A stretch of DNA of 7,254 nucleotides from an uncultured Sphingobium sp. (GTDB lineage: Bacteria > Pseudomonadota > Alphaproteobacteria > Sphingomonadales > Sphingomonadaceae), in NCBI GenBank assembly GCA_946479185.1, contig CAMLFF010000167.1, positions 1 to 7,254 of the forward strand, given 5' to 3'. Below, in pieces: positions 1 to 5,643 of the stretch. Within the stretch, counting starts at the first letter, position 1; every line of letters begins with the position of its first letter. The position numbers were made by a program, and so were the translations under genes. A model generated the notes under the pieces. That model saw nothing but the letters and a program-made list of their open reading frames with translations. It did no database searches and had not been told where the DNA came from.

Positions 1-466
1 TGCCATACGCCTTCATCAGCCGCGCCGCATCGCGCATCGTGTTGTAAGCGCCGGTCAGGTTGATCGCGATGATCCGGTCCCAATTTGCCGGGTCATACGT
101 GTCGATCTGGCCGTTCGGATCGCGATGGCCATTGGGATTCCAGAAGCCCGGGCCGATGCCAAGCCCGGCATTGGCAAAGCAGATATCGAGACCGCCATAG
201 GCTGCGGCGTGCGCATCGAATACGGCAGCCGTGCGTGGCCGGTCGGTCACATCGAGCTGATCCGCGCGCACAACATAGCCTTCACCGCGCAGGCGCGCCG
301 CTTCGCGCTCGGCAGCATCGCCATCCACATCGGTCAGCGTCACCCGCGCGCCAGCTTCGGCCATCGTCTCTGCATAGGCGAGGCCGATGCCGGACGCAGC
401 GCCGGTTACGAGCGCGCTGCGGCCAGCTATGTCGAACTGTTCAAGCGCCTTGGGCGGACGGCTCAC
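1..466 (-). CDS. Short-chain dehydrogenase/reductase (SDR), N-terminal 155 residues, cut by window edge
   Basis: Classical SDR oxidoreductase: NAD(P)-dependent, cytosolic, probably oxidising an alcohol or reducing a ketone. The visible part has the Rossmann cofactor motif TGAASGIG at residues 21-28, an Asp at the end of beta-2 (D46, in LTDVD) that usually favours NAD over NADP, the structural ANAG motif at 98-101, and the alpha-4 Asn (N136, in AINLTGAY) of the N-S-Y-K tetrad. The catalytic Ser, Tyr and Lys lie beyond position 1. About ten extra residues rich in Gly, Asn and Pro (around 105-124) sit between NAG and N136. The start is GTG at 464-466: it overlaps the cupin stop (GTGA, 463-466) and has AAGGAG eight bases upstream, inside the cupin gene. 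This implies translational coupling and one operon with the cupin and VOC genes. The family is certain; the substrate is unknown. Confidence 0.92.
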   Translation of the reverse strand, partial: MSRPPKALEQFDIAGRSALVTGAASGIGLAYAETMAEAGARVTLTDVDGDAAEREAARLRGEGYVVRADQLDVTDRPRTAAVFDAHAAAYGGLDICFANAGLGIGPGFWNPNGHRDPNGQIDTYDPANWDRIIAINLTGAYNTMRDAARLMKAYG

Positions 467-1008
467 AGATACAGCTCCTTGTTGATCGGCAGGCCGTTCT
501 CGCGGCAATAGCTCTCATAATGGTCCATGAACCACCATACATCGGCGGTCATGGCTAGATTGCCATCGCTATCGTAAAACTCGTTCGGACCCTGCATCCA
601 GCCGAACAATTTGCAGCCATCAGGATGATCCGTGACTAGTGTGTGCGCCTCACCGGGCGTTTCGTAAATGAAGCAGCCGGGCGTCGCCAGCCAATCATAT
701 TCCAGATAATGGGCGCTGCCCTCCAGGCACATCATCGTGACATAGCCACGATGTTTGTGCGTGCCGATGACTGCTGGGCCTTTCATCCACAAGATGTTGG
801 AATAGATATTGTGCCGCGTATCGAAGAGCAGATGCTTGATCGCGGCATTCTCGCCGAACGGAACCCAAGGGCTGTCCTTCTCGTCATAATGGACAAAGCG
901 ACCGGCGTGGGCATGTTTGGCGATAAGATCGGGGAACATCTCCGGCACGGTCACGACCTTGCGGACCTGTGACGGCGGAGCGGTCATCTTCGTTTCCGGC
1001 GCATTCAT
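463..1008 (-). CDS. Cupin-type dioxygenase, 2,4'-dihydroxyacetophenone / acetylacetone dioxygenase-like
   Basis: A 181-residue single-domain cupin. The core shows HKH at 84-86, the small-barrel stretch CLEGSAHY (94-101), the inter-motif turn PGCF (110-113), and PGEAH ending in H122. H84, H86 and H122 give the three-His iron site of 2,4'-dihydroxyacetophenone dioxygenase and acetylacetone dioxygenase (Dke1), not the 3-His/1-Glu set of many cupins. Known relatives insert O2 and cleave a C-C bond next to a carbonyl: an aryl hydroxymethyl ketone gives an aryl acid plus formate, and a beta-diketone gives an acid plus a 2-oxoaldehyde. The length fits that family (about 150-180 residues), and no signal peptide is seen, so it should be cytosolic. 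ATG at 1006-1008 is preferred because AGGAG lies seven bases upstream. An in-frame ATG at 1095 would run 29 codons into the VOC gene with low-complexity basic residues. The family is confident, the exact substrate is not. Confidence 0.88.
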   Translation of the reverse strand: MNAPETKMTAPPSQVRKVVTVPEMFPDLIAKHAHAGRFVHYDEKDSPWVPFGENAAIKHLLFDTRHNIYSNILWMKGPAVIGTHKHRGYVTMMCLEGSAHYLEYDWLATPGCFIYETPGEAHTLVTDHPDGCKLFGWMQGPNEFYDSDGNLAMTADVWWFMDHYESYCRENGLPINKELYL

Positions 1009-1066
1009 GGCATCTCTCCTCGGTCTTATCGGCTTTTTGCCTTTTATCGTTTTGAGTGGGCGCTGA

Positions 1067-1480
1067 TCAGTCGCCCGGGTCTTCATCAAAGACATTCAGC
1101 TCAATCTGCACGCCCGTGGGATCATGCAAAAATACCTGTGTCATCTTGATCACCTCGACACGGTTCTCACGCCAGGGCACGCCATGCTTGTTCAGGCGCT
1201 CGACGAGCGGCGCCAGGCCGATGCATTGGAAGGCCACATGATCAAGGCCGCCGGTCGTCCCGGTGATCTGATCATAAACGCCATGCTCGCTCAGCGCGCC
1301 GGGCGTGCTGATATGGACGATGGGATCATCTTTGTGATCATACATCCAGCGCACCATCGTGCGATCCAGATTGGATGGCGGATCGCGCTCCTCAAGCTCC
1401 AATATGTCGCGATAGAAGGCGACGACGGGCGGCAGATCCCGCGTGCGAATATTGACGTGGTCGAGCCGTTTGATGAGCAT
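1067..1480 (-). CDS. VOC-superfamily metalloprotein (glyoxalase / extradiol dioxygenase fold)
   Basis: A 137-residue protein of the vicinal oxygen chelate fold, with two beta-alpha-beta-beta-beta modules. Module one opens with LDHVNI (H8) followed by a helix with AFYRDILEL (21-29). Module two opens with GGLDHVAF (H81) and closes with DPTGVQIEL (E127). Likely metal ligands are H8, H81 and E127. Where E. coli glyoxalase I has its Glu56 ligand, this protein has H56 (in PIVHIS). A 2-His/1-Glu set suits iron or manganese chemistry as in extradiol dioxygenases, but a glyoxalase-like isomerase or a lyase is also possible. No signal peptide; presumably cytosolic. The start ATG has AGGA seven bases upstream. 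It is probably the first gene of a three-gene unit with the cupin (58-base gap) and SDR, read from the promoter at 1516-1545. The fold is certain, the reaction open. Confidence 0.88.
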   Translation of the reverse strand: MLIKRLDHVNIRTRDLPPVVAFYRDILELEERDPPSNLDRTMVRWMYDHKDDPIVHISTPGALSEHGVYDQITGTTGGLDHVAFQCIGLAPLVERLNKHGVPWRENRVEVIKMTQVFLHDPTGVQIELNVFDEDPGD

Positions 1481-1515
1481 GTGGCGATCCTGTCCCGCTA
1501 TTCCTATTTCCTATC

Positions 1516-1545
1516 ATAATATGCAGTCTTCACCCGCCAGATCAA
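1516..1545 (-). promoter_or_regulatory. Sigma-70-type promoter for the VOC-cupin-SDR unit
   Basis: Reading leftwards, a TTGATC -35 box (1540-1545; 4/6 match to TTGACA) is followed by an 18-base spacer and a TATTAT -10 box (1516-1521; 5/6 match to TATAAT). Transcription would start near 1509, giving a leader of about 30 bases before the VOC start at 1480. It lies in the AT-rich part of an otherwise GC-rich gap and downstream of the receptor hairpin, so the small-enzyme cassette can be expressed apart from the receptor. Judged by eye against the consensus. Confidence 0.5.
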
Positions 1546-1586
1546 GCCGTTCGGCGCATTCGCGGGACGAGTGGAGCGCAAATGAA

Positions 1587-1613
1587 GAGGGGCCGGAATT
1601 GATCCGACCCCTC
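1587..1613 (-). terminator. Hairpin terminator after the TonB-dependent receptor gene
   Basis: GAGGGG (1587-1592) pairs with CCCCTC (1608-1613). After one C/A mismatch, CGG (1594-1596) pairs with CCG (1604-1606), closing a seven-base loop. On the minus strand the stem is followed by TTCATTTG, only moderately T-rich. It begins 31 bases past the receptor stop codon, where a terminator is expected, and ahead of the promoter for the next unit. Confidence 0.5.
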
Positions 1614-1644
1614 CCAGATTTAGCTGATCGACAAGCGCCGATCT

Positions 1645-4185
1645 TCAGAAGTTCTTGCGCAGCGTAACCGCCCAGGTGCGCGGCATGCCAGGCGCGCCGG
1701 AGATGGTGCCGGGGCTGGCGAACTGCTCATAGAGCGACGTGAAATAATATTTCTCGAAGATATTCTGCACTTCCAGGCTCACCGAGAATGGCGCCGGATC
1801 ATCCTGCTTCCAGGTGATGCGGGCATTGCCGAGGAAGTAGCCGTCGATCCGGTTGGAAGCGACGAGCGTTGGCAGAGGACCGCCCCCTGGAGCCGCCGTC
1901 ACGCCGGGCACGGTCGGCGTCGTGGAGATCGGGGCGGCGGTGGTGACGAGGATCCGGTCGTAGTTCACAGCCTCGGTAAAGATGTGGCTCTGGTAAGACC
2001 CATCGAACCGCGCCGTGATGTCGCCACCCAGCACATCCTCAAAGTCATATTGCACGCCGAAGCCCCATTTCCACTTGGGCGTGTAAGGCGTCACCATGTC
2101 CAGTCGCACGGCCGTTGCGCCAACCAGCGACTTATATTTGAAGTCGATATAGCTGAGCGAACCATCGAGCGTCAGATTGCCAATCGGGCGGATCGTCGTC
2201 TCGACTTCAAAGCCCTTCACGTCTGCCGCGCCGACATTGTTCGGCTGGAGGCAAGGCGAGATGGGGCAGGCCGAGAGCGTGAGGATGATGTCCTTATAGT
2301 CGTTGTAGAAGGCCGAAACGTTCAGGCGCACCTTGCGATCGAACAGATCGGACTTGAAGCCAGCCTCATAAGAGGTGAGCGTCTCCGGGCTGAAGGACTT
2401 GATCTGGTTGAGCGGGCCATTGTTCGGGCCGAAGAAAGGCCGTGGATTGACGCCGCCTGCGCGATAGCCGGTGGCCACCACACCATAGACCATGAACTCG
2501 GGCGCGAAGCGGTAATCCGCCGACACGCGCCAATCCCAACGCTTGCTGTCAAACGCTGCTGGCTGGGCATTAAGGCCATTAAGCAGACAGTTTGGAACGC
2601 CGGTCGAGAAGGTTGCCGCTGGCGGGGGCGCGCTGCACGGGGCGGGCAGCGATCCATCGGGATTGTGCCGGAAGAAGGTATATTCCTTCGAATCCCATGA
2701 ATGACGAATGCCGCCATTGATGTTGAACGAGTCCGTGACATGCCAAGTGCCGTTGGCGAACAGCGCCTTGTTCTCGGCAGGCGTCGGATCAGGGCCGTGG
2801 AGGAAGTCGAGGCCTGCATAGTTGAGGTCAACGCGCGCCGTCAGCGTGCCGGTGCGCTTGAAGTAGAAGCCACCGATCGTGAACTCGATCGCGTCGCCGG
2901 CAAGCTTGCCGTTCAGGCGGAGTTCCTGACTCCACTGATCGTTGACCAGCACCTGGTTAAGCTGCTGGTTGGCGATCGGCGAGTTATCGACATCCTGCGC
3001 CCAGTCGGACTTGTAATGGCGCCATGCGGTGATCGACTTGAGCTGGAATGCCTCGCTCAGATTGACGTCGATGCTGCCCATCACGCCATAATTGTCGAGA
3101 TACTGGTGCGGCGTGAAGATGGCGGGTTTGAAGGGCGCCGCTGCAGTGACGGGGCGCGTATCGGCAAATGTGGCATAGCTCACATAGCGGCGATCATAGC
3201 CGGTCAGCGTGTCGCAGCTGTTCACGCCATAAGGCACGAAGGCGCAATTGCCGCGCACCGGTTGCCCGTTGATCGTGTTGGGCAGCCAGGCGACACCATC
3301 GCCGGTCTGCGATGCATTGTTATAATATTTGAGCACCGATGCGCCGGATTCCGAGCGGTCCCGCGTATAGTCGCCCGCGATGTTCACTTCGAACATGTCG
3401 CTGGGCTGCCAGCGCAGCGCAAGCTTGCCTGCAGCATATGATTGGCCGCCCAAAGTGCCGAGCACGGGCGAGCCGATATTGTTGCCGGGCACGCCGGAAC
3501 CGGGATGCGTGGCCGCATAATCGAGCCGCTTCACATAGCCATCGCGGTTCTTGCTGACGGCTGCGACACGCATGAACAGATTATCTGCCAGTGGCACGTT
3601 GAGGAAGCCGCGCACGTCGACGCGATTGAACGAACCATAGGTCCCCTGAATGGAGCCGCTGTGGCTATCATCCGGTTTTTGCGAGAAAAGCTTGATCGCG
3701 CCGCCGATGGCATTGCGACCCGAAAGGGTGCCCTGAGGGCCGCGAAGAATCTCGACACGATCCAGATCCATCAGGTCCAGCAAGGAACCAGTCAATGTCG
3801 GGATGTAAACGTCATCGACATAAATGCCGACGCCGGGCTCGAGTGCGAAGTTGAAATCGGTCTGGCCGACGCCGCGAATGAAGGCGATGAGGCCCGAGCC
3901 ATTCTGCTGGCCCTGCGCCGCGAGCGATACGTTTGGCGCCTGGCCTGCAATATCGGCAACGCTTGCCTGCCCGCGCGCTTCCATCAGCTCTGCGTTCATC
4001 GCGGTGATGGCGATGGGCGTGTCCTGCAGGCGAGTTTCGCGAAATTGCGCTGTAACAACAATGTCTTGCATGGAATTGTCGTCAGCGGATGTCTGGGGGG
4101 CTGCCTGATCCTGCGCCCAGGCAGGAGTCGCAAAAGCCGCGACTATGGCTATGATCGCGGCTGACGTAGCGTGTTTAACGCGCAT
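1645..4185 (-). CDS. TonB-dependent outer-membrane receptor
   Basis: Complete 846-residue TonB-dependent transporter that imports a ligand through the outer membrane using ExbB-ExbD-TonB energy. Residues 1-24 are a Sec signal peptide ending AWA before QDQ. The TonB box is DIVVTA (41-46). The plug domain (about 50-170) has the usual marks: DTPIAIT (55-61), FIRGVG (102-107), VGIYVDDVY (119-127), and VEILRGPQGTL (144-154) followed by SGRNAIGGAI. The remainder is the 22-strand barrel, ending in RKNF with the terminal Phe needed for BAM insertion. The type matches sphingomonad receptors linked to aromatic and xenobiotic uptake, not a clear siderophore or B12 receptor. Three closely spaced Cys pairs lie in predicted barrel loops. 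The start has GGAGGAG eight bases upstream. It faces the MetE-like gene across a shared regulatory gap and reads towards the VOC-cupin-SDR unit. The ligand is unknown. Confidence 0.96.
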   Translation of the reverse strand: MRVKHATSAAIIAIVAAFATPAWAQDQAAPQTSADDNSMQDIVVTAQFRETRLQDTPIAITAMNAELMEARGQASVADIAGQAPNVSLAAQGQQNGSGLIAFIRGVGQTDFNFALEPGVGIYVDDVYIPTLTGSLLDLMDLDRVEILRGPQGTLSGRNAIGGAIKLFSQKPDDSHSGSIQGTYGSFNRVDVRGFLNVPLADNLFMRVAAVSKNRDGYVKRLDYAATHPGSGVPGNNIGSPVLGTLGGQSYAAGKLALRWQPSDMFEVNIAGDYTRDRSESGASVLKYYNNASQTGDGVAWLPNTINGQPVRGNCAFVPYGVNSCDTLTGYDRRYVSYATFADTRPVTAAAPFKPAIFTPHQYLDNYGVMGSIDVNLSEAFQLKSITAWRHYKSDWAQDVDNSPIANQQLNQVLVNDQWSQELRLNGKLAGDAIEFTIGGFYFKRTGTLTARVDLNYAGLDFLHGPDPTPAENKALFANGTWHVTDSFNINGGIRHSWDSKEYTFFRHNPDGSLPAPCSAPPPAATFSTGVPNCLLNGLNAQPAAFDSKRWDWRVSADYRFAPEFMVYGVVATGYRAGGVNPRPFFGPNNGPLNQIKSFSPETLTSYEAGFKSDLFDRKVRLNVSAFYNDYKDIILTLSACPISPCLQPNNVGAADVKGFEVETTIRPIGNLTLDGSLSYIDFKYKSLVGATAVRLDMVTPYTPKWKWGFGVQYDFEDVLGGDITARFDGSYQSHIFTEAVNYDRILVTTAAPISTTPTVPGVTAAPGGGPLPTLVASNRIDGYFLGNARITWKQDDPAPFSVSLEVQNIFEKYYFTSLYEQFASPGTISGAPGMPRTWAVTLRKNF

Positions 4186-4262
4186 AGGTTTATCTCCTCC
4201 GCGTCGATTTAAATGATGCCTCGTTGGTTTGGGCGTCGACGCTGCGATCCCCTAGCACCAGT

Positions 4263-4305
4263 CACTGTGCTTAGTAAGGCACACTGCTGTGCGCTGTTTG
4301 GCACA
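4263..4305. repeat. Two tandem 18-bp dyads TGTGC-N8-GCACA, probable operators
   Basis: Two copies of the same inverted repeat occur at 4266-4283 and 4288-4305. Both arms are perfect in each copy, the spacer is eight bases in both (TTAGTAAG and GCTGTTTG), and the copies start 22 bp apart, about two helical turns. The first can be extended outward to 4263-4286 with one mismatch. Because spacer sequences differ while arms and spacing are kept, this looks like selected binding sites for a dimeric regulator, not a chance hairpin. The regulator gene is not in the window. Confidence 0.6.
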
Positions 4306-4326
4306 TTTCACGCAGTGAAACGGAAT
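4298..4326 (+). promoter_or_regulatory. Candidate promoter for the MetE-like gene (sigma-54-like -24/-12, or sigma-70 -35)
   Basis: Two readings compete. Sigma-54: TGGCAC (4299-4304) with GCA at 4312-4314 keeps the GG (-24) and GC (-12) dinucleotides at the exact consensus spacing; only the TT before GC is replaced by AC. Sigma-70: TTGGCA (4298-4303; 5/6 to TTGACA), a 17-base spacer, then CGGAAT (4321-4326; 3/6 to TATAAT). The leader to the ATG at 4455 would be about 130 bases in either case. The dyads overlap this element. Confidence 0.3.
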
Positions 4327-4333
4327 TAATCAA
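4305..4333 (-). promoter_or_regulatory. Candidate promoter for the TonB-dependent receptor
   Basis: On the minus strand, TTGATT (4328-4333; 4/6 to TTGACA) and TGAAAT (4305-4310; 4/6 to TATAAT) are 17 bases apart. The start would fall near 4298, placing both TGTGC-N8-GCACA dyads just after it, a usual repressor position. The leader would be about 110 bases. The match is only moderate. Confidence 0.3.
4306..4320. promoter_or_regulatory. Perfect palindrome TTTCAC-GCA-GTGAAA, probable operator
   Basis: A 6-bp perfect inverted repeat with a 3-base centre that directly abuts the second TGTGC-N8-GCACA dyad. It overlaps the candidate minus-strand -10 (4305-4310) and spacer, and lies just downstream of a plus-strand TTGGCA box (4298-4303). 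A repressor bound here could block both directions. The half-site differs from the neighbouring dyads, suggesting a second regulator. Confidence 0.5.
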
Positions 4334-4454
4334 TGACTTTCAGGCTTTTCCATTAGCCGCAGCGCCTTAGCGCGCCCACACGCCATTTTTTAATTCTCCT
4401 GATGAGGCTCTTGTGCGAGTGGCTGCGGAAATATCAGGCAGCATCGGAGCATTC

Positions 4455-5597
4455 ATGCCAAAAATCGCGACCACCCATGTCGGCAGCCTCCCACGCGGAG
4501 AGGAGCTTGCGGCTCTGCTTATCGCGAAGGATCGCGGCGAAGCTTATGACGCGGAGCGCTTCGAGAGCGTCGTTCAGAACGCGATTGATGAGGCTGTCGC
4601 CAAGCAGGCCGAATGCGGCGTGTCGATTGTGTCGGACGGCGAGCTTGGCAAGGTGGGCTATTCAACTTACATCATCGAGCGGCTGGAAGGCTTTGGCGGT
4701 CATACCGATCGCAAGCCCGCGCTCGATCTGGCGCCGCTCCCCGAACTTCGCAAAAAGCTCGCCGCAATCATGGGCGATCAGGAGTTCACTCGGGCCTCAT
4801 GCATCGCACCGGTAAAGCTCAAGAATATGGAGCCTTGCCACGAGGATATCCGTCGCTTCACCAAGGCAATGGCCGCCAAGGGGCAGGGCGTTCGCGGCTT
4901 TATGAATGCGGCATCGCCCGGCCTCATCACGGCCTTCCAGCCGAACCAATATTATCCCAGCCATGAGGCCTATCTCGCCGACCTCGTCACCGCGATGCGC
5001 CCGGAATATCAGGCCATCATCGACGCGGGCTTCGATCTGCAGCTCGATTGCCCGGATCTCGCCATGTCGCGCCATACCGGCTATCAGGATGTGAGCGATG
5101 CCGAGTTCGTGAAGATTGCCGAGGCCAATGTCGAGGCGCTGAACGCCGCGACCGAGGGTCTGCCGCGTGATCGCCTGCGCATGCACATCTGCTGGGGCAA
5201 TTATGAGGGGCCCCATGATTGCGATATCGATCTCGCCAAGATCCTGCCGACCATCCTCAAGGCGCGCCCCGGCATCGTGTTGTTCGAGGCGGCCAATCCC
5301 CGCCATGAGCATGAGTGGACCATCTGGCGCGACGCCAAGCTGCCTGATGATCTGGTGCTGGCGCCCGGCTTCATCGATAGCTGCTCAAATTATGTCGAGC
5401 ATCCAGAGCTGATCGCCCAGCGGGTGGAGCGCTTTGCGAACATCGTTGGCCCTGAGCGCGTCATTGCGAGCACGGATTGCGGCTTTGGCACCTTCGCAGG
5501 TTATGGCAAGATTGATCCTGCGGTGACGTGGAAGAAGATGCGCGTCCTGCGTGAAGGCGCCGATCTGGCTGCTGCGCGGATGGCCGTTCCAGCCTGA
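4455..5597 (+). CDS. Stand-alone MetE C-terminal-like zinc methyl/alkyl-transferase (cobalamin-independent methionine synthase II family)
   Basis: A 380-residue TIM-barrel protein of the UROD/MetE-like superfamily, equal to the catalytic half of MetE without its N-terminal half. The zinc site is intact: HIC gives H244 and C246, LFEAAN gives E278, and STDCGFG gives C342 (pattern H-x-C...E...C). Features matching the MetE thiol pocket also remain: THVGSLPR (7-14), SDGE (E63) and QLDCPDL (D198). Known relatives transfer a methyl or alkyl group to a zinc-bound thiol: methionine synthase, short MetE-type proteins, and epoxyalkane:coenzyme M transferase, which is about the same length. The neighbours are catabolic and transport genes, not methionine genes, so a role in demethylation or substrate-to-thiol transfer is plausible, though unproven. 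ATG at 4455 is chosen because GGAG lies five bases upstream; an in-frame GTG at 4413 would add 14 residues ahead of the conserved N-terminus. Not a full MetE. Confidence 0.9.
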   Translation: MPKIATTHVGSLPRGEELAALLIAKDRGEAYDAERFESVVQNAIDEAVAKQAECGVSIVSDGELGKVGYSTYIIERLEGFGGHTDRKPALDLAPLPELRKKLAAIMGDQEFTRASCIAPVKLKNMEPCHEDIRRFTKAMAAKGQGVRGFMNAASPGLITAFQPNQYYPSHEAYLADLVTAMRPEYQAIIDAGFDLQLDCPDLAMSRHTGYQDVSDAEFVKIAEANVEALNAATEGLPRDRLRMHICWGNYEGPHDCDIDLAKILPTILKARPGIVLFEAANPRHEHEWTIWRDAKLPDDLVLAPGFIDSCSNYVEHPELIAQRVERFANIVGPERVIASTDCGFGTFAGYGKIDPAVTWKKMRVLREGADLAAARMAVPA

Positions 5598-5603
5598 TGT
5601 AGT

Positions 5604-5633
5604 GGCGCGGCGAGGATCATACCCCGCCGCGCC
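5604..5633. terminator. Strong bidirectional hairpin between convergent genes
   Basis: GGCGCGGCG (5604-5612) pairs perfectly with CGCCGCGCC (5625-5633). After one A/C mismatch, GG (5614-5615) pairs with CC (5622-5623), closing a six-base loop. It lies wholly in the 46-base gap between the stop of the MetE-like gene (5597) and that of the MFS gene (5644), so it can serve both. There is no clear U-tract on either side, so its efficiency as an intrinsic terminator is uncertain. Confidence 0.65.
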
Positions 5634-5643
5634 CCTCATCATT

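Larger units (their letters stand above)
4186..4454. promoter_or_regulatory. Divergent intergenic region between receptor and MetE-like gene
   Basis: A 269-base gap with no supported gene. It holds the receptor ribosome-binding site (GGAGGAG, minus strand, next to 4194-4200), three tandem dyads (4263-4320), promoter-like elements in both directions (about 4298-4333), and a leader of roughly 130 bases for the plus-strand gene. The leader contains a small GCGC-CTTA-GCGC hairpin (4362-4373) and a T6 run (4385-4390), too weak and too far apart to call an attenuator. I looked for a SAM-II, SAH or cobalamin riboswitch core, because the downstream gene is MetE-like, and recognised none. Confidence 0.7.

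Noticed and set aside
125..511. Plus-strand open frame of 128 codons opposite the SDR
   Set aside because: The minus strand carries clear SDR motifs with a coupled start. The plus-strand product has no recognisable fold and crosses the SDR/cupin junction.
1030..1050. GGC-T5-GCC followed by T-rich sequence, resembling a plus-strand terminator
   Set aside because: The stem is only three base pairs, and there is no plus-strand gene for it to terminate.
1009..1095. N-terminal extension of the cupin to an ATG at 1095
   Set aside because: It would overlap the VOC gene by 29 bases and adds a basic low-complexity stretch. The ATG at 1008 has AGGAG at ideal spacing and leads straight into the conserved domain.
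1501..1514. Tandem TTCCTAT x2 near the predicted VOC transcription start
   Set aside because: Two copies of a 7-mer in an AT-rich leader is weak evidence; nothing else in the window repeats it.
1984..4164. Long open frames on the plus strand opposite the receptor gene, in one frame broken by only a few stops
   Set aside because: They exactly mirror the receptor's coding frame, have no recognisable domains and are rich in Arg, Ala, Val and Ile as expected from reversed GC-biased codons. The receptor evidence on the other strand is overwhelming.
4413..4454. GTG start at 4413 for the MetE-like gene
   Set aside because: The ATG at 4455 has GGAG five bases upstream and opens directly with the conserved KIATTHVGS N-terminus. 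The extension shows no family features.
4321..4454. Possible SAM-II, SAH or cobalamin riboswitch before the MetE-like gene
   Set aside because: Only a 4-bp hairpin (4362-4373) and a T6 run are visible. I could not recognise any of the conserved riboswitch cores.
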